Assembly (NCBI RefSeq): GCF_019052655.1
Contig: NZ_JAHQVB010000009.1
Coordinates: 1 to 46,945, forward strand
From: Holdemanella porci
Lineage (GTDB): Bacteria; Bacillota_I; Bacilli_A; Erysipelotrichales; Erysipelotrichaceae
Length of the DNA: 46,945 bases
Direction of reading: 5' to 3'
The notes beneath the pieces were generated by a model. The model saw nothing but the letters and a program-made list of their open reading frames with translations. It was not told where the DNA came from and did not search any database. Shown here piece after piece: positions 15,654-24,458 of this stretch. Numbering within the stretch: the stretch's first letter is position 1; every line of letters starts with the position of its first letter. A program made the translations under genes and the position numbers.

Positions 15654-15663
15654 TGTCATGACA
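15654..15663. promoter_or_regulatory. Candidate TetR operator
   Basis: The perfect 10-bp palindrome TGTCATGACA overlaps the spacer of the TetR promoter (TTTAAA, 16 nt, TATAAT on the minus strand) and borders the -35 box of the divergent gene. This placement suits autorepression. Confidence 0.45.
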
Positions 15664-15664
15664 A

Positions 15665-15693
15665 TTGACTTTAAAAGAGGACTAGCTTAAAAT
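15665..15693 (+). promoter_or_regulatory. Promoter of the DtxR/MntR-type gene
   Basis: TTGACT (15665-15670) and TAAAAT (15688-15693) are 17 nt apart. Confidence 0.7.
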
Positions 15694-15722
15694 TAAATAA
15701 GAGAATTAGAGGAGTAAAGAAT

Positions 15723-16094
15723 ATGCAGTTAGGCGAATCGATGGAAGATTATTTAGAAGCCATATTAGTTTTATCAAAATGTTTAGATCATGTTCGTAGT
15801 GTTGATGTCGCAAGTTATTTGGGTTTTTCTAAGCCTAGCGTCTCACATGCCGTAAAATTATTGTCTGAGCAAGGATTAATTGTTTTAGATGTTAGTAAAT
15901 TTTTAACTTTAAGTGAAGAAGGAAAGAAAATCGCAGAAGAAACATATGCGCGTCATACTTTCTTTTCAGATATGCTACAAAATATAGGTGTACCTAAAAA
16001 TATTGCGATAGAAGATGCTTGTCGTATTGAACATGTGATTTCGCAAGAAACTTTTGAGGCAATTAAAAAGTATTATCAAAATAATAAAAACTAG
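15723..16094 (+). CDS. DtxR/MntR-family metal-dependent regulator
   Basis: This 123-residue regulator has an N-terminal winged helix (VRSVDVASYLGFSKPSVSHAVKLLSEQG) and a dimerisation/metal domain, with no SH3 domain, as in MntR. The predicted ligands are Asp9 and Glu12 in MEDYLE, His78, and Cys100, Glu103 and His104 in CRIEH. Asp9 is MntR-like (manganese), while Cys100 matches DtxR (iron), so the metal cannot be called. It would bind DNA when metal is plentiful and repress uptake genes. None of those lies in this window. GAGGAG precedes the ATG. Confidence 0.88.
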   Translation: MQLGESMEDYLEAILVLSKCLDHVRSVDVASYLGFSKPSVSHAVKLLSEQGLIVLDVSKFLTLSEEGKKIAEETYARHTFFSDMLQNIGVPKNIAIEDACRIEHVISQETFEAIKKYYQNNKN

Positions 16095-16122
16095 CTATAG
16101 ATTGTATCTGTAGCTTTTATTT
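16093..16122 (+). terminator. Terminator after the DtxR/MntR-type gene
   Basis: AGCTATAGAT and ATCTGTAGCT pair over 10 bp (one G-T) with loop TGT, followed by TTTATTTT. It overlaps the stop codon and lies just ahead of the U32 gene's ribosome site, so termination is probably partial. Confidence 0.65.
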
Positions 16123-16139
16123 TGAAAGGAGTAAGGAAA

Positions 16140-18305
16140 ATGAGACCAGAAATATTAGCACCCGTAGGAAGTGTGGAAGCATTAAATGCAGCATTAGCAG
16201 CAGGATGTGATGCTGTTTATTTTGGTTTGCCTAGTTTTGGGGCTAGGGCATTCGCAAATAATTTTGACTTAGAAACTACAAAAGAAGTTATTGAAAGATG
16301 TCATTTGTGTGGTGTAAAAGTATATATTACGATGAATACAATATTATATGAGGATGAAATAGAGGATGCCTACAATATGGCAAAGATGGTTCATTCTTTT
16401 GGCGTAGATGCTTTGATCATTCAAGATTTAGGTTTTATTCATCTTTTGCATCATAGACTACCCAATTTGGTGCTACATGCTTCTACACAGCTTTCAGTTT
16501 CTAATCCTTATCAAATTGAACAACTAAAAAAATTAGGTGTTCAACGTGTTGTTTTAGCTAGAGAATGTACAAAAGAAGAAATTCAAGCATGTGTAGATAC
16601 AGGTATTGAAGTGGAGGTTTTTGTGCATGGAGCTTTATGCATTTGTTATTCGGGACAATGTTATTTTTCAAGTATACATTATGGACGAAGTGGAAATCGT
16701 GGAATGTGTGCACAGCCATGTCGAATGAAATACACCCTTTATGAAGATGGAAATAAAGTGGATACGCATGGAGAATATGTATTAAGTCCAAAAGATCTAT
16801 CTTTGATTGATGAAGTGAATACATTAGCGGATATGGGGGTTTGTTCATTAAAAATTGAAGGGCGAATGAAGAGTGCTCCATATGTTTATGAGAGTGTTTT
16901 ACAAGTCAAAAAGGTATTAGAGAATATGGAACGAAATGTTGAGGACAAACAAAACTTACGTGTTACATTCAATCGAAAATATACTGTAGGGCATATGTAT
17001 AGAGCCAGTGGCAAAGAATTAATGAATAGTAAAACTTGTAATCATCAGGGAATTGAAATTGGCAAGGTTGTAAAGGTAAATAAAAATAAGATTTGTATTC
17101 AATTAAGTCAAGATCTGCATCAAAATGATGGAATTCGTTTTGAAAAAGAGAACTTGGGTTGTCATGTGAATTTTATGTATGATAAGAAACAAAAGTTGAT
17201 TTCTTTCATGCCTAAAAATAATACAGTTCTAATCGAAGGACCGTCAGGTCTGCATGTAGGTAGTATTGTTCGTAAAACAATGGATTCTGAATTGAATAAA
17301 ACAATTGCTGAAGAAATTCGTACATCCAATCGTCAAAGCAAGGTTAATGCGATAGTGACTTGTGGTGCAGTTGGAAAGCCAATGGTGATGGAAGTATACA
17401 ATGATTTGACAAAAATTAGTGTTTCTACTGAAATTGATAGTGTACAAGCTTTAAAGCGTGCAACGGATGAAGAAACGTTAAACAAACAGTTTTCTAAGAC
17501 AAAAGATAGTTGGGCAAGTTTTGATCATATTGAATATCATTTGGGTAAAGATATTTATTTTCCAATTTCTGTCATGAACCAACTTCGTAGGGATGCTCTT
17601 GAGAAAATGAAAGAGGCTTGTTTAAAACAGGAGGCACTTGTTGAAAAAGAATATAGTTATATTCCGCAAGAGAGTAAAACCTCATTTGATTTGTTTGAAA
17701 TTAATTCAATGAATCAAAAGGTTGATGATTCTTCTTGTTATGTGAGTGAAATGTTTAACAGTGATCAAGTCTTAGAAAAATCAAATATAACGAGAGTTGA
17801 TGGATTTGTGAATGCGCATCTAGGTAAAGGAAAAATTGTAGATTCATTAAATGTTTCTAATTCGTATAGTGTGGCTGCTATCTTAGAAATGGGATATGAA
17901 AGTTGTGTAATCAGTGATGAGTGTGACAAGTATCAGGTTGAAGAAATAATGAAGGCTTTTTCAAGTCGTTATCATTTTGATGCTCCAGTCTATAAGACTT
18001 TATATCAAAAACAACGCTTGATGACGATGAAACATTGTCCTGTAAATACGACTTTAAAAGATGGTAAGCGAATGAATTGCAGTTTGTGTCATCATCATCG
18101 TTATGAGCTTGAAGGCTTAGATGGAAAGCGTGTCTTTTTACTTGGAGATAAAGATTGTCACATGCGATTGTATGATGTGAATATTATGGATGAAATTGAA
18201 AATCGAAAAGATTATGAATCGTATGGTATAAAACATTTTAGATTTGTGTTTACTGATGAAAGTCAAGAGGAAGTTAAAAGCGCTTTCAGAGCCTATAATC
18301 GTTGA
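16140..18305 (+). CDS. Peptidase U32 family protein (RlhA/YhbU-like)
   Basis: This 721-residue cytosolic protein has a U32 catalytic-type TIM-barrel domain at about 1-300: MRPEILAPVGSVEALNAALAAG at the start and the Cys signature near 185, GNRGMCAQPCR. A long C-terminal region (DUF3656-like and beyond) follows. Members such as E. coli RlhA hydroxylate 23S rRNA C2501, and others were described as collagenases, so the exact job is uncertain. A late Cys cluster (MNCSLCHHHR) could join a metal or Fe-S site. The ATG at 16140 is chosen because AAAGGAG at 16125-16131 precedes it. Confidence 0.87.
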   Translation: MRPEILAPVGSVEALNAALAAGCDAVYFGLPSFGARAFANNFDLETTKEVIERCHLCGVKVYITMNTILYEDEIEDAYNMAKMVHSFGVDALIIQDLGFIHLLHHRLPNLVLHASTQLSVSNPYQIEQLKKLGVQRVVLARECTKEEIQACVDTGIEVEVFVHGALCICYSGQCYFSSIHYGRSGNRGMCAQPCRMKYTLYEDGNKVDTHGEYVLSPKDLSLIDEVNTLADMGVCSLKIEGRMKSAPYVYESVLQVKKVLENMERNVEDKQNLRVTFNRKYTVGHMYRASGKELMNSKTCNHQGIEIGKVVKVNKNKICIQLSQDLHQNDGIRFEKENLGCHVNFMYDKKQKLISFMPKNNTVLIEGPSGLHVGSIVRKTMDSELNKTIAEEIRTSNRQSKVNAIVTCGAVGKPMVMEVYNDLTKISVSTEIDSVQALKRATDEETLNKQFSKTKDSWASFDHIEYHLGKDIYFPISVMNQLRRDALEKMKEACLKQEALVEKEYSYIPQESKTSFDLFEINSMNQKVDDSSCYVSEMFNSDQVLEKSNITRVDGFVNAHLGKGKIVDSLNVSNSYSVAAILEMGYESCVISDECDKYQVEEIMKAFSSRYHFDAPVYKTLYQKQRLMTMKHCPVNTTLKDGKRMNCSLCHHHRYELEGLDGKRVFLLGDKDCHMRLYDVNIMDEIENRKDYESYGIKHFRFVFTDESQEEVKSAFRAYNR

Positions 18306-18330
18306 TTTTAGATGGCTTGCGTGCTATTAT
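18302..18330 (+). promoter_or_regulatory. eno promoter
   Basis: TTGATT (18302-18307), a 17-nt spacer and TATTAT (18325-18330), with an extended TGC just before the -10. It overlaps the stop codon of the U32 gene. Confidence 0.75.
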
Positions 18331-18343
18331 TTTATTAGCTTAA

Positions 18344-19696
<1,353 letters not shown>

Positions 19697-19722
19697 TATT
19701 TCGCTAAGAACTTTAGCTAATT

Positions 19723-19747
19723 AAGGCCCTTCGGGGTCTTTTTTTTT
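19723..19747 (+). terminator. eno terminator
   Basis: AAGGCCC/GGGTCTT stem (one G-T pair) is capped by a TTCG tetraloop and followed by nine T. Confidence 0.92.
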
Positions 19748-19791
19748 GACGCGTTTCGTATTACTATTAAACAAGTAAAAGGAAGTGCTAT

Positions 19792-20598
19792 ATGGTTAGG
19801 ACAATTGTATGTGATTTAGATGGATCTTTGATGAATCCGAGTAGTGGAATCTATGTAAATGAAGCTGTTAAAGAAGCATTGATTGAGGTTGAAAAGAAAA
19901 ATGTCTTAGTTATATTAAATTCAGCTCGATGCTTTCAAGGTGTGTATCCATTGTCTAAACAGATTTTGATGCAAGATTTTGGTGGATATGTCATTAGTTG
20001 TAATGGAGCCCATTGTTTTGATGTGAAAATGAAAAAGACGATGTTTGAGTATGTTATCTCAAATAACGATGTTTCATTTATTTGGCAATATGCTCAAAAG
20101 CATAATTTAGGCGTTGGATATAGTCAATCCGATTATTTTGTGGCAAATAAAATGACACATGGATTTGAACTGGATATGCATAATTGTGATGTGGATTACA
20201 TTTTAACGAATCACATGGAAAAATATTTAAAGGGTTCTGTGTGGAAAATGTCTATATCGGATTCAAAATCACGAATTGATTCAATTTATGATGAAATGAA
20301 ATCGATTATTGAATTAAATTGTAATGTAAAAGTTGTGCATAGTACAGATACGATGATTGACATTATTCATAAGGATTGTGAAAAGTTAAATAGTGTGAAC
20401 CGCTTGTTGAAGAATCTTGAAATCTCTTGGAAAGATGTCAGTTCCATCGGAGATGGTTCAAGTGATGCGCCTGTATTAGAAGCATCTGGTCTTGGTGTTA
20501 CTCTTGAAAATGGCTGTGAAGCATGTAAAAAAGTCGCAAAAAAAATTGTTCCTTCATGTTATGAAGATGGCTGTATAGAGTGGTTAAAGGAGTTGTAG
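19792..20598 (+). CDS. Cof-type HAD-superfamily phosphatase
   Basis: This 268-residue cytosolic hydrolase of the Cof/YbjI subfamily dephosphorylates sugar phosphates, flavin or pyridoxal phosphates; the real substrate is not readable. Motif I is CDLDGSLM (nucleophile Asp8 and Asp10). Motif II is the Ser/Asn of LNSARC. Motif IV is IGDGSSDAPVLEASG, near 225-240. The C2B-type cap lies between. AAAGGAAG precedes the ATG. The M19 dipeptidase starts 3 nt after its stop, so the two form an operon. Confidence 0.9.
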   Translation: MVRTIVCDLDGSLMNPSSGIYVNEAVKEALIEVEKKNVLVILNSARCFQGVYPLSKQILMQDFGGYVISCNGAHCFDVKMKKTMFEYVISNNDVSFIWQYAQKHNLGVGYSQSDYFVANKMTHGFELDMHNCDVDYILTNHMEKYLKGSVWKMSISDSKSRIDSIYDEMKSIIELNCNVKVVHSTDTMIDIIHKDCEKLNSVNRLLKNLEISWKDVSSIGDGSSDAPVLEASGLGVTLENGCEACKKVAKKIVPSCYEDGCIEWLKEL

Positions 20599-20601
20599 AA
20601 T

Positions 20602-21594
20602 ATGAGAGTAGTCGATATGCATTGTGATACGATTCTGGAATTATTGAGTCGTGATTTAAAAGGGAAAGAGGCAAGTTTGTTTTCAAATGATTTGTCGATT
20701 GATTTAAAAAAAATGAAAAAGGGTAATTATTTATTACAGAATTTTGCGTTGTTTACAGATCAAAAAGAACTAGCTATTCCTGAGCAACAGACAATGCGTT
20801 TGTATGATGAATATTGTACACAAATGGATAAGTATGCTGATTATATTGCACCTGTATATACGTTTAGTGATATTGAAAAAAATGATAAAGAAGGAAAAAT
20901 ATCAAGTTTATTAACTTTAGAAGATGGTGGTGTTTGCTTCAATGATTTAGCGATGTTAAGAAACTATTATCGCATGGGTGTGAGAATGATTGCACTAACA
21001 TGGAATTATGAGAACGGAATTGGTTATCCAAACCTTTCTATGAAAGATATGAATGGGAATCAACCTAACTATAAGCGTAGTGTAGATACAGAAAGAGGAT
21101 TGACAGAGTTTGGTATTTCATATGTAAATGAAATGGAAAGATTAGGCATGATCATTGATGTTTCTCACTTAAATGATGCAGGTTTCTATGATGTATTGAA
21201 ATATACGACAAAACCATTTGTGGCATCACATTCTAACGCAAGAAGTGTATGTAATGTAGCCCGTAATATGAGTGATGATATGATTCTTCAATTGGCAAAA
21301 CGTGGTGGTGTCATGGGACTTAATTTCTGTGGCAGTTTCTTGGCGGATCGCACTGATCACAAGAGTTGTGTAGAAGATATGGTGAAACATATTCTATACA
21401 TCAAAGACTTAGCTGGAATTGATGTCATTGGATTAGGTACAGATTTTGATGGGATTTCATGTCCTTTAGAAATTGAAGATGCTTCTATGATGAATTTATT
21501 AGAAGAAGCTTTATATAAGGCGGGTCTTACACAAGAAGAAGTGGAAAAAATCTTCTATAAGAATGTATTAAGAGTCTATAAATCAGTATTGTAA
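20602..21594 (+). CDS. Membrane-dipeptidase family (M19) zinc dipeptidase
   Basis: This 330-residue homologue of renal dipeptidase probably cleaves dipeptides, including those with a D-residue at the second position. Zinc-site features are DMHCDT (His and Asp, residues 5-9), Glu in TLEDGG near 110, ASHSNARS (His near 214) and LGTDFDG near 280. No signal peptide is present, so unlike the animal enzyme it should be cytosolic. It lies just upstream of DUF969/DUF979/pcp, together suggesting peptide scavenging, although a terminator separates them. Confidence 0.92.
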   Translation: MRVVDMHCDTILELLSRDLKGKEASLFSNDLSIDLKKMKKGNYLLQNFALFTDQKELAIPEQQTMRLYDEYCTQMDKYADYIAPVYTFSDIEKNDKEGKISSLLTLEDGGVCFNDLAMLRNYYRMGVRMIALTWNYENGIGYPNLSMKDMNGNQPNYKRSVDTERGLTEFGISYVNEMERLGMIIDVSHLNDAGFYDVLKYTTKPFVASHSNARSVCNVARNMSDDMILQLAKRGGVMGLNFCGSFLADRTDHKSCVEDMVKHILYIKDLAGIDVIGLGTDFDGISCPLEIEDASMMNLLEEALYKAGLTQEEVEKIFYKNVLRVYKSVL

Positions 21595-21620
21595 ATGGAT
21601 CGTTGGATCCATTTTTTTTT
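21593..21620 (+). terminator. Terminator after the dipeptidase gene
   Basis: A perfect 9-bp stem AAATGGATC/GATCCATTT with a GTTG loop, followed by a T run. Confidence 0.92.
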
Positions 21621-21630
21621 GTGAGGGACA

Positions 21631-21639
21631 TGATATAAT
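21631..21639 (+). promoter_or_regulatory. Extended -10 promoter of DUF969 operon
   Basis: TGA followed by TATAAT (21634-21639); the -35 region is only T-rich. The gene starts 49 nt downstream. Confidence 0.55.
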
Positions 21640-21687
21640 TTCTGATGTAAAAATCTGTAAGAAACATGAAAGATAGAATGAAAGGCT

Positions 21688-22359
21688 ATGGAATCATTAA
21701 AACTGTTAGGTATTCTAATTGTCGTAATCGGATTTGTATTAAAATTGGATTCGATTTTGATTATTATGATTGCCGCTATTGTGACTGCACTTGTTGCAGG
21801 TATAGATCCAGTTACTTCCTTGGAAACACTTGGATCTAGTTTTTTAGCTAACCGCAGTATGTGTGTGTTTGTGATGGTTATGGTAGTTACGGGTACTTTG
21901 GAAAGAAATGGTTTAAAACAATCAGCAGCTAATTTAATGAAGAAATTTAAAAATGCATCAGCCGATGTTGTTCTTGCGATTTATGGTGTATTCCGTCTAG
22001 TCTTTGCGGCATTTAATGTAAGCTTTGGTGGCGTTGCCGGATTTGTTCGTCCTATTGTGTTACCTATGGCTACAACTGCAGCTAAGAAAAATGATAAAAA
22101 GATCAGTGAAAAGTATGAAGAAAACTTAAAAGGAATGGCAAGTAGTATGGAAAATATCGCATGGTTCTTCGGACAAGTTTTGTTTGTAGGAACAAGTGGA
22201 ATGATTTTAGTACAATCTACATTAGCTGTTTTAGGCTACAATGTTGAATTGGTTGATTTAATGAAAGTACAAATTCAAGTGGGAATTATTGCCGTAGCTG
22301 TTGCGATTGTTTATTACTATATTAAAGATAAACAATTATCTAGGAGGGAGACTAAATAA
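21688..22359 (+). CDS. DUF969 membrane protein (putative transporter half)
   Basis: This 223-residue integral membrane protein has about six hydrophobic spans and matches the DUF969 family by its opening LLGILIVVIGFVLKLDS and the central FRLVFAAFNVSFGGVAGFVRP. DUF969 and DUF979 are nearly always adjacent and often sit beside pyroglutamyl peptidase or 5-oxoprolinase genes. They are therefore thought to form a transporter for 5-oxoproline or related peptides; that is family-level inference. GAAAGG precedes the ATG. Its stop overlaps the DUF979 start (TAATG). Confidence 0.87.
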   Translation: MESLKLLGILIVVIGFVLKLDSILIIMIAAIVTALVAGIDPVTSLETLGSSFLANRSMCVFVMVMVVTGTLERNGLKQSAANLMKKFKNASADVVLAIYGVFRLVFAAFNVSFGGVAGFVRPIVLPMATTAAKKNDKKISEKYEENLKGMASSMENIAWFFGQVLFVGTSGMILVQSTLAVLGYNVELVDLMKVQIQVGIIAVAVAIVYYYIKDKQLSRRETK

Positions 22360-23262
22360 TGAATCCAATTCAATTTTATACGCGTGTAGATGTTACACTT
22401 TCAGATAAACTTTTAGAAGTCATGTATTGTATTATTGGATTGATTTCTATGTATGTTGCTTTTAAAAATCTAAAAGATAAAGAAAACAAAAATAATGTTG
22501 GTTCATTTATTTTCTGGTTTGATTTAGGATTGATGTTTGTGCTAGGTAAATGGTTGCCAGCATTGGTAGATGGTATTTTGTTGATTATCTTGGTTTTACC
22601 TCCAATTTTTAAGAAAGTTTCACTGGTAATGAGCCTGAACATACTCTTGAAGAGATGGAACAAAACAACAAGAAGATTGGCTCAAAAGTATTTGTTCCAG
22701 CAGTATGTATTGGTTTATTTACGCTATTAGCTGCATTCTTTACTAAGATTTCACCACGGGTTGGAATGAGTGTAGGTGTTTTTGTGGCCGTGATTATTTT
22801 GCGTATCTATTCAAAATCAAATACACCAAGTGTCTTCTTAAAAGATTGTCGTAGAATGATGGATGTGGTTGGACCATTAAGTATGCTTCCAATGTTACTT
22901 GCTGCTTTAGGACCATATTTACAGCTGCAGGCAACATTACAATTGGAATTATTGTTTATGCGATTGGCATGGCGGTATTTACCATGATCATGGGAAATGC
23001 TTTTGTGGCAATTACCGTAATGACAGTTGGTATTGGGGCACCTTTTGTCCTTCAATATGGAGCAGATCCAGTAGTGATTGGATCTTTAGCATTAACTTGT
23101 GGATATTGTGGTACACTATGTACGCCAATGGCAGTAAACTTTAATATGGTTCCTGTTGCAATCTTAGAAATGAAAGACAAAAATGGTGTCATTAAAAAAC
23201 AAGTGCTTGTTGCCGTAATTATGTTAGTGGTACAAATTGTCATGATGATCATGATGTCATAG
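22359..23262 (+). pseudogene. DUF979 membrane protein, twice frameshifted
   Basis: This partner of DUF969 is split over three reading frames. Frame one covers 22359 to about 22620 (MNPIQFYTRVDVTLSDKLLE...PPIFKKVS). Frame two runs from about 22622 (TGNEPEHTLEEMEQNN) to about 22912 (MLLAALG). Frame three resumes at about 22914 (IFTAAGNITIG) and continues to the stop at 23262. Each switch fits loss of one base, the second from GGAGCC to GGACC. From memory of the family, about 15 residues are also missing between FTAAG and NITIG. Neighbours DUF969 and pcp are intact. It is either a decayed gene or carries sequencing indels; a real deletion would favour decay. Confidence 0.87.
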
Positions 23263-23275
23263 GAGATGAAATGTT

Positions 23276-23923
23276 ATGAAAAAAGTATTAATTACAGGTT
23301 TTGATCCTTTTGGAGGAGAAAAAATCAATCCAGCTTATGAAGCTGTTAAATTATTGCCGGATGAAATTGGTGGGGCAAAAATTATTAAGAAAGAAATTCC
23401 TACAGTATTTCAAAAAGGGCCAGATGCAGTTTATGAAGCGATTCAAGAGAATCAGCCAAATTTTGTATTGTGTATTGGTCAAGCAGGAGGAAGAAGTCAA
23501 GTCACACCAGAATGGGTGGGTATTAACTTTAGAAATGCGAGAATTGCCGATAATGAAGGCAATCAACCTTTACAGACAAGTGTTGTAGAAAATGGCCCAG
23601 AAGCTTATTTTACAATGCTTCCTGTGTTTAGAATGGTTGAAAAAATGAAGGAAAATGGAATTCCTGCAAGTGTTAGTTATACAGCAGGAACTTATGTTTG
23701 TAACGATGTAATGTATTCTGTATTGCATTATTGTCATACAGAATTTAAAGATGTAAAAGGTGGCTTTATGCATGTGCCTTTTGCCACTGAACAAACAGTA
23801 AATCAGCCAGCAGGAACTCCTGGAATGAATTTAAAAGATATTGCTAAAGCCATTGAATTGTCTGTAGAAGCTATGTTAGAGAGTGATACGGATATTAAAG
23901 TGATTTCTGGAGAAACGCATTAA
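23276..23923 (+). CDS. pcp: Pyrrolidone-carboxylate peptidase
   Basis: This 215-residue cytosolic cysteine peptidase (family C15) removes N-terminal pyroglutamate (5-oxoproline) from peptides. The catalytic residues are visible: Glu79 in TPEWVGIN, Cys142 in YVCNDVMY and His166 in FMHVPF. The start ITGFDPFGGEKINPA is diagnostic and the length is normal. It follows DUF979 by 13 nt (AGGAG in the gap) and ends the operon, which fits release of 5-oxoproline from peptides and its transport. Confidence 0.96.
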   Translation: MKKVLITGFDPFGGEKINPAYEAVKLLPDEIGGAKIIKKEIPTVFQKGPDAVYEAIQENQPNFVLCIGQAGGRSQVTPEWVGINFRNARIADNEGNQPLQTSVVENGPEAYFTMLPVFRMVEKMKENGIPASVSYTAGTYVCNDVMYSVLHYCHTEFKDVKGGFMHVPFATEQTVNQPAGTPGMNLKDIAKAIELSVEAMLESDTDIKVISGETH

Positions 23924-23924
23924 G

Positions 23925-23951
23925 AGAAAAGATTTATTCTTTTCTTTTTTT
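23925..23951 (+). terminator. pcp terminator
   Basis: AGAAAAGA/TCTTTTCT 8-bp stem with loop TTTAT, followed by a run of T. Confidence 0.85.
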
Positions 23952-23958
23952 CTTGTTC

Positions 23959-24085
23959 AAAAAAAAGGGTGAGTCTATTATTATGACTCACCAAGAAATA
24001 GGAATATATGAAATAAACAGAATAAGTTATTTAGGAAAGGGTTATATGTATTGGGTTGATACCTGTTTATTTCTGTCTATAGAAT
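23959..24085 (-). ncRNA. Candidate small RNA on the minus strand
   Basis: The 272 nt between the pcp stop and the lysine-riboswitch start hold no ORF. On the minus strand, GGTGAGTC/GACTCACC (23985-23992 with 23968-23975) followed by C and eight T forms a clean terminator with no gene upstream of it. Just 5' of it, GAAATAAACAG (24063-24073) pairs perfectly with CTGTTTATTTC (24010-24020). The pair encloses a 42-nt loop with two AACCC motifs and a CCCTTTCC stretch. A stem with a C-rich loop plus a terminator resembles a trans-acting small RNA. No good promoter was identified, and the 5' end is a guess. Confidence 0.5.
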
Positions 24086-24161
24086 AGTTTTTAAAACTTA
24101 AAAGAAGCTTAAAGAAATGATGAAAATATTTACAGTTTTATGAAAATTTGCAAATTCTTTC

Positions 24162-24189
24162 TTGACACTATGTATATGTCGAGTATAAT
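24162..24189 (+). promoter_or_regulatory. Promoter of the lysine-riboswitch operon
   Basis: Perfect TTGACA (24162-24167) and perfect TATAAT (24184-24189) with a 16-nt spacer; the start site is expected near 24196. Confidence 0.88.
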
Positions 24190-24204
24190 AAGCACTATAA
24201 AGTG

Positions 24205-24423
24205 AATCGAGTAAAGATAGAGGCAGCATTGCATCAGAGTAAAACATGGAGTTGGCAGACTGTGAAGTGTTTGAAAGGTAACCAATGCCGAAAGAGATAA
24301 AATGGCAATTTTATTTCTTGGGGTTATAAGGAATACTTATAACACTCCTTCGTCAGGAAGAGGCGTTATCTTATAGTTAATGAGATATTTTTTAGCTATG
24401 TGGTATGCCCGCATAGCTTTTTT
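24205..24423 (+). promoter_or_regulatory. Lysine riboswitch (L box)
   Basis: The conserved core matches the B. subtilis lysC L box: AAAGATAGAGGC (24213-24224), AGAGTA (24236-24241), GGAG, CTGTGAAG, TGAAAGG and GCCGAAAG (about 24288-24295). A terminator completes it: AGCTATGTGG/CCGCATAGCT with a 5-nt loop and six T (24394-24423). Bound lysine should promote termination, so the ABC genes downstream are expressed when lysine is scarce. Confidence 0.93.
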
Positions 24424-24458
24424 CTATTCTTTGCCGATTAGAGAAGGAGAAAAGAAAT

